Shown: piece by piece, positions 24,864-33,728 of the stretch | Layout of the letters: every line of letters begins with the position of its first letter | How positions within the stretch are numbered: position 1 is the stretch's first letter | From: Bog-756 sp963725275 | GTDB taxonomy: Bacteria; Actinomycetota; Acidimicrobiia; Acidimicrobiales; RAAP-2 | Direction of reading: 5' to 3' | DNA length: 64,000 nucleotides | NCBI GenBank assembly: GCA_963725275.1 | Contig: CAVRXS010000003.1 | Coordinates: 1-64,000 of the forward strand | Position numbers and translations under genes: made by a program | Notes under the pieces: model-generated | What the model was told of the DNA's origin: nothing | Database searches by the model: none | The model's input: only the letters and a program-made list of their open reading frames with translations

Positions 24864-25733
24864 GTGGCTGACAAGCGCCTCGACCTCGACGCGTTCGTCG
24901 GCGAGCTGCGTAGCGGCATGACCCTCGGCATCGGCGGCTGGGGGTCGCGCCGCAAGCCGATGGCAGCGGTGCGGGCAATCCTCCGCTCGGACCTCACGGA
25001 CCTCACGATCGTCTCCTACGGGGGCCCCGACGTCGGTCTGCTCTGCGCGGCGGGAAAGGTCGCCTCGGTCGTCTACGGGTTCGTCACGCTGGACTCGATC
25101 CCCACCGACCCTCACTTCAAGGTGGCCCGCCAGACCGGAGCGGTCGGGGCCACGGAGCTCGACGAGGGCATGTTCTATCTCGGCCTCCTCGCCGCGTCCC
25201 AGCGCGTCCCCTTCCTACCCACCCGGGCCGGACTCGGGTCCGACGTGCTCCGGCTCGACCCGTCCCTGCGCACGGTCACCTCCCCCTACGACGACGGCGA
25301 GGAGCTGGTGGCCGTCCCGGCCATCCGCCTCGACGCGGCGGTCGTGCACGTGAACCGTGCCGACCGCACCGGGTCCGGTCAGATCCTTGGACCCGACCCC
25401 TTCTTCGACGACCTCTTCCTCGGCGCGGCGGAGCGTCGGTTCGTGACGACCGAGCGGATCGTGGGGACCGATCGCCTCGCGGCCGAAGGGCCACTCCAGA
25501 GCCTGTGCATCAGCCGCCTGCTCACCGACGGCGTCATCGAGACTCCGGGCGGCGCGCACTTCACCGCCTGCGTGCCCGACTACGGACGCGACGAGGCATT
25601 CCAACGCGAGTACGCGGCCGCCGCCGCGGACCCCGAGGCCTGGCGGGCCTTCAGCACGCACTACCTCGAGGTCGACGAGCGGGGCTACCAGGAGGCCGCA
25701 CGGCCGGCGACTGCGGCGGGTGCGACACCATGA
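24864..25733 (+). CDS. ipdA: cholesterol ring-cleaving hydrolase, IpdA subunit
   Basis: A 289-residue class I CoA-transferase-fold alpha subunit. It starts at a GTG and reads MADKRLDLDAFVGELRSGMT, followed by GIGGWGSRRKPMAAVRAILR and SYGGPDVGLLCAAGKV. These segments closely match IpdA of M. tuberculosis as I remember it. Later conserved stretches are PFLPTRAGLGSDV, FFDDLFLGAAERRF and TPGGAHFTACVPDYGRDE. Despite the CoA-transferase fold, IpdAB is known as a hydrolase that opens the last steroid ring (COCHEA-CoA). The stop overlaps the ipdB ATG by four bases, as expected for subunits of one complex. Confidence 0.9.
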   Translation: MADKRLDLDAFVGELRSGMTLGIGGWGSRRKPMAAVRAILRSDLTDLTIVSYGGPDVGLLCAAGKVASVVYGFVTLDSIPTDPHFKVARQTGAVGATELDEGMFYLGLLAASQRVPFLPTRAGLGSDVLRLDPSLRTVTSPYDDGEELVAVPAIRLDAAVVHVNRADRTGSGQILGPDPFFDDLFLGAAERRFVTTERIVGTDRLAAEGPLQSLCISRLLTDGVIETPGGAHFTACVPDYGRDEAFQREYAAAAADPEAWRAFSTHYLEVDERGYQEAARPATAAGATP

Positions 25734-26524
25734 CCGGGACCGCGGCCGCGGGCGACGGCGGCGAGAGCGGGGTGTCCAGGTCCGAATACTGCGCGATCGC
25801 CTGCGCCGAGGTGTTCCGCGGCGACGGCGAAGTCATGGCAAGCGCCTTCGGGACAGCCCCCGCGCTCGGGGCACGACTGGCCCGGCTCACCTTCGCCCCC
25901 GATCTGGTGCTCACTGACGGCGACGCCGCACTCATCGACGGGGCGCCGCCGCTCGGAGCCGCCCCTGAGTCGCTGGTGCTCGAGTCGCACATGCCGTACC
26001 GCCGGGTCTTCGACGTGGTGTGGTCCGGCAGGCGCTCGCTCATCATGATGGCCTCGCAGATCGACCGGACCGGCAACCAGAACATCAGCGCCATCGGCGA
26101 CTGGGCCCGCCCCAAGGCCCAGCTGGTCGGGGTCCGGGGCGCCCCCGGCAATACGGTCAACCACCCGACGAGCTACTGGGTCCCCAACCACTCGACCCGG
26201 ACCTTCGTCGAGCAGGTCGACGTCGTCTCCGGTGTCGGGTATGCGCGGGCCGCGGCGGCCGGCCCGGCGGCCACCCGCTTCCACGAGATCCGCCGGGTGA
26301 TCTCCAATCTCGGGGTGTTCGACTTCGAGACGCCCGACCGGGTCATGCGCCTGCGCTCCGTGCATCCGGGGGTCGGCGTGGACGAGGTGGTCGAGGCCAC
26401 CGGCTTCGCCCTGGTCATCCCCGAGGAGGTGCCTGAGACCCGGCTCCCGACTCCCGAGGAGCTCTCTCTCATCCGGACCGTCCTCGATCCGTCGGGCCTG
26501 CGGGACCGGGAGGTCCGGGGGTGA
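25730..26524 (+). CDS. ipdB: cholesterol ring-cleaving hydrolase, IpdB subunit
   Basis: A 264-residue beta subunit partner of IpdA. Landmarks are SRSEYCAIACAEVFRGDGEV, GARLARLTFAPDLVLTDG, PYRRVFDVVWSGRRSLIMMA, QIDRTGNQNISAIGDWARPK, GVRGAPGNTVNHPTSYWVPN, RFHEIRRVISNLGVFDFETP and ETRLPTPEELSLIRTVLDP. These track M. tuberculosis IpdB over nearly its full length. The N-terminus is about 14 residues longer. Translationally coupled to ipdA (ATGA) and to ipdC (GTGA). Together with IpdA it should hydrolyse the ring of COCHEA-CoA. Confidence 0.9.
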   Translation: MTGTAAAGDGGESGVSRSEYCAIACAEVFRGDGEVMASAFGTAPALGARLARLTFAPDLVLTDGDAALIDGAPPLGAAPESLVLESHMPYRRVFDVVWSGRRSLIMMASQIDRTGNQNISAIGDWARPKAQLVGVRGAPGNTVNHPTSYWVPNHSTRTFVEQVDVVSGVGYARAAAAGPAATRFHEIRRVISNLGVFDFETPDRVMRLRSVHPGVGVDEVVEATGFALVIPEEVPETRLPTPEELSLIRTVLDPSGLRDREVRG

Positions 26525-27639
26525 GTCAGCCCGACGGCGCGCCCGGTCCTGGACACCCGGCGCTGCACACCCGCTTCTGCGACCTGGTCGGTGTCCGCTA
26601 CCCGATCGTCCAGACCGGGATGGGCTGGGTCGCCGGCCCGAGCCTGGTGGCGGCCACCGCCGAGGCCGGTGGGCTCGGGATCCTGGCCTCGGCAACGATG
26701 ACTCTCGCCGAGCTCGGGGCGGCCGTCGCCGAGGTGCGGTCGCGGACCGACCGGCCCTTCGGGGTCAACATGCGCACGGATGTGGCCGATGTCGGCGACC
26801 GCGTGGCGCTCATGGTCGACCAGGGCGTCCGGGTGGCCAGCTTCGCCCAGGCGCCCAACGCCGCGCTGGTCGAGCGCTGCAGGGCCGCCGGTCTGGTGGT
26901 GATGCCCACCATCGGCGCGCGGCGCCACGCCGAGAAGGTTGCCGAGTGGGGCGTCGACGCGGTCATCGCGCAGGGCGGCGAAGGCGGGGGGCACACCGGC
27001 TCGGTGCCGACCTCCTTGCTCACCCCAGCGGTCGTCGACGCGGTCGGCGACCGGGTCGAGGTGGTGGCTGCCGGTGGCTTCTTCGACGGACGCGGCCTGG
27101 TCGCCGCGCTCGCCTACGGCGCCTCGGGCATCGCCATGGGCACCAGGTTCCTCCTCACCCGCGAGAGTCGGGTACCCGACGCGGTCAAGCAGCTCTACCT
27201 CCAGACGCCGGTCACCGGAACCGTCGTCTCCACCGCGGTCGACGGCGCGCCGCAACGGGTCATCCGCACCGATCTGGTCGACCATCTCGAGCACGCGGGC
27301 CGCCTGCGCGGACTGCCGCGGGCGGTCGCCAACGCCTACGCCTTCCGTCGGGAGACCGACACGACGCTGCTCGCACTGCTCCAGGAGGGGCGGGCCATGA
27401 AGCGCGGCAACGACCTCTCGTGGCCCCAGGTGGTCATGGCGGCCAACGCGCCGATGATGACCAAGGCGGCACTCGTGGACGGTCGCACCGATGTCGGCGT
27501 TCTGCCGACCGGTCAGGTCGTGGGTGAGATCGCCGAGCTCCCGAGCGTGGCCGAGCTCATCGGCCGGATCGTCGGCGAGGCGACGACGGTTCTGGATCGG
27601 TTGGTCAGTACGCAACCCACGCAGGTCGACGATCGCTGA
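26521..27639 (+). CDS. ipdC: IpdC-like flavin-dependent oxidoreductase (nitronate monooxygenase family)
   Basis: A 372-residue FMN enzyme of the nitronate monooxygenase/2-nitropropane dioxygenase fold. Start GTG overlaps the ipdB stop. Motifs: VRYPIVQTGMGWVAGPSLVA, GGLGILASATMT, RPFGVNMRTD, AQGGEGGGHTGSVPT (active-site His), AAGGFFDGRGLVAALAYGA and GIAMGTRFLLTRESRV. In M. tuberculosis the equivalent fourth gene, IpdC (Rv3553), acts on the 5-hydroxy-HIP-CoA branch of steroid C/D-ring breakdown. Name given because the echA20-ipdA-ipdB-ipdC order is kept exactly. Family membership alone would not distinguish it from other nitronate monooxygenase-like proteins such as the one at 58174. Confidence 0.84.
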   Translation: MSQPDGAPGPGHPALHTRFCDLVGVRYPIVQTGMGWVAGPSLVAATAEAGGLGILASATMTLAELGAAVAEVRSRTDRPFGVNMRTDVADVGDRVALMVDQGVRVASFAQAPNAALVERCRAAGLVVMPTIGARRHAEKVAEWGVDAVIAQGGEGGGHTGSVPTSLLTPAVVDAVGDRVEVVAAGGFFDGRGLVAALAYGASGIAMGTRFLLTRESRVPDAVKQLYLQTPVTGTVVSTAVDGAPQRVIRTDLVDHLEHAGRLRGLPRAVANAYAFRRETDTTLLALLQEGRAMKRGNDLSWPQVVMAANAPMMTKAALVDGRTDVGVLPTGQVVGEIAELPSVAELIGRIVGEATTVLDRLVSTQPTQVDDR

Positions 27640-27902
27640 CTTGTCCACACTCGACCGCGCTACCGGTTTCGATGACGAGCTGATCGACCTCGGTCACCGC
27701 CCAGGCCCACCACTCCACGCCTGCAGTCGCACGAATTGCGCCCCCGGGCATCTGCCCATTGTGCCGCCCCCCGGGGTACGCAATAATCTGTTCTGCCTGC
27801 TTGGCTTGATTACCTGCCCATTCAGTCGCCACGCTGCACCCAGTCGTTCGGGACCGATTCCCGCCTGGTCCGCTCAGCGTGGCACTGACCAGAGGAGCTG
27901 TG

Positions 27903-29129
27903 ATGTCGGAAACTCTCCACCCGTCGCCATCGGAGGCGGGGGCGCGCACTCCCGGGCGGATCGTCCCGATGAGCGTCGTCGGCGCGGGAGCGGTCACAGG
28001 CTACGGATGGGGGCGCAAACGGCTCTGGGACGGGTTCTTGATCGGCGAGAGCGCTGTCAGGCCGGTCCCCAGCCTGGGCACGTACCTCGACAGTCCGCCC
28101 TACCTCGCCACCATCACGGGTTCGGGTGATCTTCGGGACGGGCCGAGCCGCTTCAACCAGGTGCTCCGCTTTTCCGCGCGGGAGGCCATCGTCGACGCCC
28201 ACGAACGGGGATGGTCCCCGGGCCGGTCGGTGGGGGTGATCCACAGCATCGCCCTCGGCGATGTCGAGACCTATCGGGACTACTACCGGCAGGAGGGTGA
28301 CTTCGGCGGTCCGCGTCCCAAACTCCGCAGGTGGCTGCACATGATCCCCTCGACGGCCGTCGCCTTGTTCATGAAGGAGTTCGATTTCCACGGTCCGTCG
28401 ATGTCCGTGTCGGCGACGTGCGCGTCGAGCAACGTCGGAATCCTGATAGCGAAGTCGTGGATCGACTCGGGCATCGCCTCCGATGTCATTCTGCTTGCGA
28501 CAGATCTCTCCGGCATCGACCAGAACATCCCCTGGTTTCGCGATCTCGGCGCCGCCGTCCTCGACCGGCCCCCGTTCGACGGGTGCCGTCCCTTCCAGGA
28601 GGGGAGCCGGGGATTCGTCGGCGGTGAGGCATCGGTTGCGATGGTGGTCTCGAACCGACCGGAGGGGGCGTACGCCTCGGTGCTCGGGGGGGCCATGACG
28701 AGCGACGGCTACCACGCCATCGCGCTTCCCCCCGACAACATCGAGGTGTTTCGGTGCTTCCGCGACGCGAACGCGAACGCGGGAATCGAGGCGTCGGGCG
28801 TGGCGTACATCAATGCGCATGGCCCGGGGACCGCGCAGTGCGACGCTGCCGAGGCCCGTGTGCTCGACGAGTTGTATCCCGACGCCAAAGGGATCTTCTC
28901 GGTCAAGCCGCTGGTCGGACATTGCCAGGCCGCCGCCGGTGCAGTCGAGATGTTGGCCACGTTGTACGCATTCGAGACCGGCTCGATCCCGGCACCGCCC
29001 CAGGTGGCTCCGGGCCATCCGCGGTTGGTCAACGGCTACACCCCGCGTGAGCCGGGACTGATGTTGAAGTCCTCGCTCGGCATGGGCGGCCACAACGCGG
29101 TCGTCGTGGTGGACGAGCCACACCACTAA
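27903..29129 (+). CDS. beta-ketoacyl-ACP synthase (KAS II/FabF-like)
   Basis: A 408-residue condensing enzyme. The ATG at 27903 is preceded by AGAGGAGC at ideal spacing. The catalytic triad is visible: Cys in SVSATCASSN (near residue 175), His in YINAHGPGT and His in KPLVGHCQAAAGAVE. SSLGMGGHNAVVVV closes the fold. Two motifs deviate from classical FabF (GPGT for GTGT; GHCQAAAG for GHTxGAAG), and no ACP, ketoreductase or acyltransferase gene is near, so it is unlikely to be the housekeeping fatty-acid enzyme. It might build or modify an acyl chain. It lies 263 bases after ipdC with its own ribosome site. The intervening bases 27640-27902 show no gene. Confidence 0.82.
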   Translation: MSETLHPSPSEAGARTPGRIVPMSVVGAGAVTGYGWGRKRLWDGFLIGESAVRPVPSLGTYLDSPPYLATITGSGDLRDGPSRFNQVLRFSAREAIVDAHERGWSPGRSVGVIHSIALGDVETYRDYYRQEGDFGGPRPKLRRWLHMIPSTAVALFMKEFDFHGPSMSVSATCASSNVGILIAKSWIDSGIASDVILLATDLSGIDQNIPWFRDLGAAVLDRPPFDGCRPFQEGSRGFVGGEASVAMVVSNRPEGAYASVLGGAMTSDGYHAIALPPDNIEVFRCFRDANANAGIEASGVAYINAHGPGTAQCDAAEARVLDELYPDAKGIFSVKPLVGHCQAAAGAVEMLATLYAFETGSIPAPPQVAPGHPRLVNGYTPREPGLMLKSSLGMGGHNAVVVVDEPHH

Positions 29130-29345
29130 CCCCGCCCGGGTGGGGTCGCGCGGCATCGGCCGCGCCCCGTCCACGGCCCGCCGACCCGATGACGGGGTCC
29201 GAACCCCGGGACCCGATCCCCGATCGGGCCTCGTCCGGCTCCCCGCTCCCGGTCTCCACCCCGGACGAGGCCGGCCGTGGGGTCGCAGATTCCCAGGTCG
29301 CCGCCTAGCTCAAGCGTCAGCTCCCACCTGCCGATACCAACGGCC

Positions 29346-32300
29346 ATGGGCAACATCAGCGGATTCAGCAGGCCTCGCCCTGGAGCCGAGCTGGACGGAC
29401 CTGTCGATTCAGATGAGTCAAGCCCTTCGGGGACTCCGACCCCGGAGCTTCCGCGGGACATCGACTTCGATCTCACCTCGGTTCCCATCGTCACCTGGTC
29501 CTACGACCCGGCGACCGACGAGATCCGCTGGTCGTCTCCGATCGAGGAGGTCATCTTCGGTGTCCCCGTCGGCACCACCGGGTTCACCATCGACGCGATG
29601 ACCCAGGGCGAGGACTCCTGGCCCGCACGCTGCCCGAGCGACGTGCCGGCCGATGGGAGCCGGGCAATGGCAACCCCTTCCACCGTTGTCAGCGACCTGC
29701 GCACCTCGATCGTGGAGCCGGTACTGGCACCCATCCGGGCCGGTGCACCTCCCGCCGAATACGAACTACGCACGACGGTGACCGCTCCGGACGGCACCAC
29801 CCACATCTTGAGTGTCCGGGCGTCGCCGAGCGCGACCGGCGGCCGGGTCCCCCCCGGAGTTGCCGCCACCGCCGGCGTGTACCTGGGTGCGGTGGTGGAC
29901 ATCACCAATCACGTGCACGTCGAGCGAGAGCTGCAGGACATGGTGGATCGATTCCGCCTCCTGACGGAGCTGAGCCCCGATGCCATCATCGTGCATCGCG
30001 ACGGCAATTTGGTCTACGGCAACGCCGCGGCCGTCCGCTTGATCAAAGCGGACTCGATGGAGGACTACTACGGATCGCCCATGACCGACTTCGTCCACCC
30101 GGACGACACTGCCTCGGTGGCCGATCGACTGAGCATGCTCACCGAGGACGGTAAGTTCTTCGAGCACGGAGAGGTCCGAGTCGTAGCGCTCGACGGAAGC
30201 ACCCGGGTGGTGGACGTGACCTCGGTGCGCACCCAGTGGGGTGGCCAACCGGCATTCCAGGCGATCATGCGGGACATGTCCATGCGGATCGCGGCCGAGG
30301 CCGCCAACCGCTACCGGGCGAGCCTCGTGGCGCACGTCTCGGACGCGATCATCGGCATCGACGCAGACGGCAAGATCGAGAGCTGGAACGAGGCGGCCCA
30401 GGCCATCTACGGGTGGACCGAGGCCGAGGTGGCCGGACTCTCGATCGGTGCCGTGGTCACCGCCAACCGGTCGGACAGCGCCGCCGTCCTCGAGCGCGGC
30501 CAGCGCACCCACCGCCGCAAGGACGGATCCGAGGTGGACGTCCTGGTCTCGATCGACCCCCTCATCGACGACAATACCCAGCCGTCCGGGTGGGTCGTGG
30601 TCTGCACCGAGCTGACCGACGCCCGCCAGGCCGAGGCCGGCCGCCGGGCTGCCGAGGAGCGCTACGAGGCGGTCGTCGCGTCGCTCAGCGAAGGGATCAT
30701 CCTCTTCGACGAGGCCGGCAACATGTGCGCCCACAACACCGCGGCCACCCGCATCCTGGGTGACCGGCTCAGCGAGGGTGCCGGCCACCAGGTGTTCACC
30801 GGCGCGTCCATGGCCCTGACCGCGGACGGCCAGCCGCTCTCCCCCGAGATGTTCCCCCACGCCAAGACGCTGATGACCGGCGAATCCGAGGACGACGTGA
30901 TCATCGGGGTCACCGACGAGGGCGGGCGCCGCCAGTGGCTGGCGATGAGCTCCCGGCTGCTCTCGGGCACCGGACACGTCGACTCGCCGATGGTGGTCTG
31001 CTCGTTCACCGACGTGACCGACAGGAAGGCCGCCGAGGCGCAGCTCCACTGGCTCGCCTATCACGACTCGCTGACCGGGCTCGGCAACCGCTCACTCTTC
31101 AACGAGGAGCTCGAGCGCGAGCTGCTCATCTCGATGCAGCGCGAGACCAACCTGGCCGTCCTCTTCATCGACCTCGACCGGTTCAAACTGGTCAACGACT
31201 CATTCGGTCACGCCAGCGGCGACGAGTTGCTGCTGACCCTTGCCCAGCGGTTCAAGTCGGCCGTGCGGGCGGGCGACGTGGTCAGTCGGTTCTCGGGGGA
31301 CGAGTTCGTGGTGCTCTGTCGCAACCTCCGCGACGTCCAGACCGCGGTCACCCTGGCCGAGGAGTACTCCTCGGTGCTGGCCGAGCCGGTCCATCTGTCC
31401 ACGGGTCGCTCGGTGGTGGTGACCTGCAGCGTCGGCGTCTCCTTCGTCATGCGCGGACGCCAGACCGCCCAGGACGTCCTCCAGCAGGCCGACACCGCCA
31501 TGTTCCAGGCCAAGAACAAGGGCCGGGGGCGCATCGAGGTCTTCGACGAGTCGCTCCGGGCGAAGTCGGTGGCCCGCCTCGAGATCTACGACGACCTCCG
31601 GCACTCGATCGACCACGACGAGCTCACCGTCCACTACCAGCCCATCGCCTCGGTGGCCGACGACCGGATCGTGGCCATGGAGGCCCTGGTGCGGTGGCAC
31701 CACCCCTCCCGCGGCCTGCTCGGTCCGATGGAGTTCATCCCCTTCGCCGAGGAGACCGACCTCATCTTCTCCCTCGGGCGGTGGGTCCTCCGCGAGGCCT
31801 GCCACACCATGGCCCGGTGGCGGCGGGAGCTGGCCGGTGCGGAGAACGCCTACATCACCGTGAACCTCTCGGTCCACCAGTTGGCCGATGTCGAGCTGCT
31901 CGATTCGATCGCCAGCGCGCTCGCCGACTCCGGGCTCCCCGCCGACGCGCTCGTGCTCGAGGTCACCGAGTCGATGCTGATGAGCGAGACCCCCGAGACG
32001 ATCGCCGCCCTCGGCGGCATCCACGAGATGGGCGTGGGGCTTGCGATCGACGACTTCGGCACCGGGGAGTCGTCACTCGCGCGGCTGAAGCGGTTCCCCG
32101 TCAAGATCCTCAAGATCGACAAGTCCTTCGTCGACGGGCTGGGCATCCTCGACACCGACGAGGCCATCGTGGCCGCCATCGTGCAGCTCTCGAAGGCACT
32201 CGGCCTGGTGGTCCTGGCCGAGGGGGTCGAGACCCCGGTCCAACTCGAGCGGGTCGCCGCGCTCGGGTGCGATCTCTATCAGGGCTACCTGATGTCGCGC

Positions 32301-32372
32301 CCCACCCGCGCCGACCACGTCGACTTCAACAAGCGTTCGGAGTCGACGGCGCAAACAGACCTCCCCGCGTAG
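29346..32372 (+). CDS. PAS-GGDEF-EAL cyclic di-GMP signalling protein
   Basis: About 1008 residues from the ATG at 29346; an in-frame GTG at 29277 is possible. After an N-terminal ~190-residue region with a PAS-like character come PAS repeats starting near residues 195, 321 and 439. The GGDEF domain reads DSLTGLGNRSLFNEELEREL, then VLFIDLDRFKLVNDSFGHAS, with active site SGDEF near residue 650. RAGD sits five residues before it, matching an RxxD inhibitory site. The EAL domain is complete: MEALVRWHHPSRGLL (~778), VNLSVHQL, EVTESMLM, AIDDFGTGESSL, LKIDKSFV, LAEGVETP and QGYLMSRP. It can in principle both make and break c-di-GMP. There is no transmembrane segment, so a cytosolic sensor. Confidence 0.9.
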   Translation: MGNISGFSRPRPGAELDGPVDSDESSPSGTPTPELPRDIDFDLTSVPIVTWSYDPATDEIRWSSPIEEVIFGVPVGTTGFTIDAMTQGEDSWPARCPSDVPADGSRAMATPSTVVSDLRTSIVEPVLAPIRAGAPPAEYELRTTVTAPDGTTHILSVRASPSATGGRVPPGVAATAGVYLGAVVDITNHVHVERELQDMVDRFRLLTELSPDAIIVHRDGNLVYGNAAAVRLIKADSMEDYYGSPMTDFVHPDDTASVADRLSMLTEDGKFFEHGEVRVVALDGSTRVVDVTSVRTQWGGQPAFQAIMRDMSMRIAAEAANRYRASLVAHVSDAIIGIDADGKIESWNEAAQAIYGWTEAEVAGLSIGAVVTANRSDSAAVLERGQRTHRRKDGSEVDVLVSIDPLIDDNTQPSGWVVVCTELTDARQAEAGRRAAEERYEAVVASLSEGIILFDEAGNMCAHNTAATRILGDRLSEGAGHQVFTGASMALTADGQPLSPEMFPHAKTLMTGESEDDVIIGVTDEGGRRQWLAMSSRLLSGTGHVDSPMVVCSFTDVTDRKAAEAQLHWLAYHDSLTGLGNRSLFNEELERELLISMQRETNLAVLFIDLDRFKLVNDSFGHASGDELLLTLAQRFKSAVRAGDVVSRFSGDEFVVLCRNLRDVQTAVTLAEEYSSVLAEPVHLSTGRSVVVTCSVGVSFVMRGRQTAQDVLQQADTAMFQAKNKGRGRIEVFDESLRAKSVARLEIYDDLRHSIDHDELTVHYQPIASVADDRIVAMEALVRWHHPSRGLLGPMEFIPFAEETDLIFSLGRWVLREACHTMARWRRELAGAENAYITVNLSVHQLADVELLDSIASALADSGLPADALVLEVTESMLMSETPETIAALGGIHEMGVGLAIDDFGTGESSLARLKRFPVKILKIDKSFVDGLGILDTDEAIVAAIVQLSKALGLVVLAEGVETPVQLERVAALGCDLYQGYLMSRPTRADHVDFNKRSESTAQTDLPA

Positions 32373-32385
32373 CGGGTCGCTCCGG

Positions 32386-32403
32386 CGCCCCCTACGCGGG
32401 GCG
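32386..32403. terminator. hairpin between convergent genes
   Basis: CGCCCC / GGGGCG, a 6-bp stem with a 6-base loop, lies in the 48 bases between the PAS-GGDEF-EAL stop and the thiolase stop on the opposite strand. No T-tract. Confidence 0.35.
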
Positions 32404-32420
32404 GGCCCGCGCCTGATCCC

Positions 32421-33626
32421 CTACCCGAGACGCTCGATGATGGTGGCGTTGGCCTGGCCGCCACCCTCGCACATGGTCTGGAGGCCGTAGCGCGCCCCGG
32501 TCCGCTCCATCTCGTTGAGGAGCGTGGCGAGGAGCCGGGCCCCCGATCCCCCCGTGGGGTGGCCGATGGCGATGGCACCGCCGTTGACGTTGACCCGGTC
32601 CATGTCGGGATGGTGCTCCTTCTCCCAGGCCAGCACCACCGAGGCGAATGCCTCGTTGATCTCGATCAGGTCGATGTCGTCGAGCGAGAGCTTCGCCTTC
32701 TCGAGGACGAGGGAGGTGGCCGGGATCGGCGCGGTGAGCATGATCACCGGGTCGTTGGCGGCGACCGCGAAGGTGTGGAACCGGGCGCGGGGCCGGAGCC
32801 CGAGCCGTCCCGCCCGCTCCTCGGACATGATGAGCACCGCGGCCGCCCCGTCCGAGATCTGCGAGGAGGTCGCAGCCGTGACCAGACCACCCTCCACGAA
32901 GCACGGGGGCAGCGCGGCCAGGGTCTCGTAGTTCGATCCGGCCCGCACCCCCTCGTCGGCGGTCAGCGGTCCGTCGCCCGCGGGATCACCCTCGTCGCTG
33001 CCGGCGACCGCCACTTTGTGCGCCACCCGAGCCCGCCGGGTGGCCAGCGGGACGATCTCGCGCTCGAACCGTCCTTCCGAGATGGCCCGGGCAGCCCGTT
33101 CGTGGGACCGGAGCGCGAAGCGGTCCATCTCCTCTCTCGTGATCCCCCAGCGGTGGGCGATCTCCTCGGCAGCGAGGCCCTGGTGGATGAAGTCGAAGCG
33201 ATCGAGCACCGTCGGGCCGTAGGCCTCACCGGGACCCGGCTCGGTCGTCGACCCGATCGGCACCCGGCTCATCGCCTCGACGCCTCCGCCGATGACGACG
33301 TCCATCGCCCCGGACAGCACGGCCTGGGCCGCGAAGTGGACTGCCTGCTGGGCAGAGCCGCACTGGCGGTCGACCGTCGTGCCGGGAACGGTGTCCGGAA
33401 ACCCGGCGGCCAGTGCCGCGTTGCGGCCGATGTTCATCGCCTGTTCGCCGACGGTCATCGTGCAACCGAGGATCACGTCCTCGACCAGCGCCGGATCGAG
33501 GTCGTTCCGCTCGACCAGCGCACGAAGCGGCTGGGCGGCGAGGTCGACGGCGTGCCAGCCCGAGAGGCGCCCGTTCTTCTTCCCGACGGGGGTGCGGACG
33601 ACGTCGACGATCACAGCGCTGGGCAT
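32421..33626 (-). CDS. fadA6: FadA6-like thiolase (acetyl-CoA C-acyltransferase)
   Basis: A 401-residue degradative thiolase. Active-site Cys in TTVDRQCGSAQQAVHFAAQA (near residue 91), NEAFA, His in GHPTGGSGARLL, and the second Cys in QTMCEGGGQANATIIERL. The N-terminus VIVDVVRTPVGKKNGRL, PIPATSLVLEKAKLSLDDID and the C-terminal YGLQTMCEGGG closely resemble FadA6 (Rv3556c) of M. tuberculosis, which performs a thiolytic step after HIP-CoA ring opening. Placed next to ipdABC-type genes and divergent from a FadE30-like gene, it fits the same pathway. The symbol is my assignment from motif similarity and context; another fadA paralogue is possible. Confidence 0.82.
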   Translation of the reverse strand: MPSAVIVDVVRTPVGKKNGRLSGWHAVDLAAQPLRALVERNDLDPALVEDVILGCTMTVGEQAMNIGRNAALAAGFPDTVPGTTVDRQCGSAQQAVHFAAQAVLSGAMDVVIGGGVEAMSRVPIGSTTEPGPGEAYGPTVLDRFDFIHQGLAAEEIAHRWGITREEMDRFALRSHERAARAISEGRFEREIVPLATRRARVAHKVAVAGSDEGDPAGDGPLTADEGVRAGSNYETLAALPPCFVEGGLVTAATSSQISDGAAAVLIMSEERAGRLGLRPRARFHTFAVAANDPVIMLTAPIPATSLVLEKAKLSLDDIDLIEINEAFASVVLAWEKEHHPDMDRVNVNGGAIAIGHPTGGSGARLLATLLNEMERTGARYGLQTMCEGGGQANATIIERLG

Positions 33627-33658
33627 ACCCCCATTCTGACCGAATCCCGGCGGTTGCC

Positions 33659-33685
33659 GGAAATCTGGCGGTGTGTCAGATTTCC
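33659..33685. promoter_or_regulatory. 27-bp inverted-repeat operator candidate
   Basis: Between the divergent thiolase and acyl-CoA dehydrogenase genes lies a perfect inverted repeat, GGAAATCTG at 33659-33667 and CAGATTTCC at 33677-33685, with 9 bases between. The symmetry centre is about 45 bases from each start codon. Size and position suit a TetR-type repressor controlling both genes. Confidence 0.55.
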
Positions 33686-33728
33686 CCCGACAGCCGCCGA
33701 GCGAGGGACCGGAGTGACGGATCGAGCC

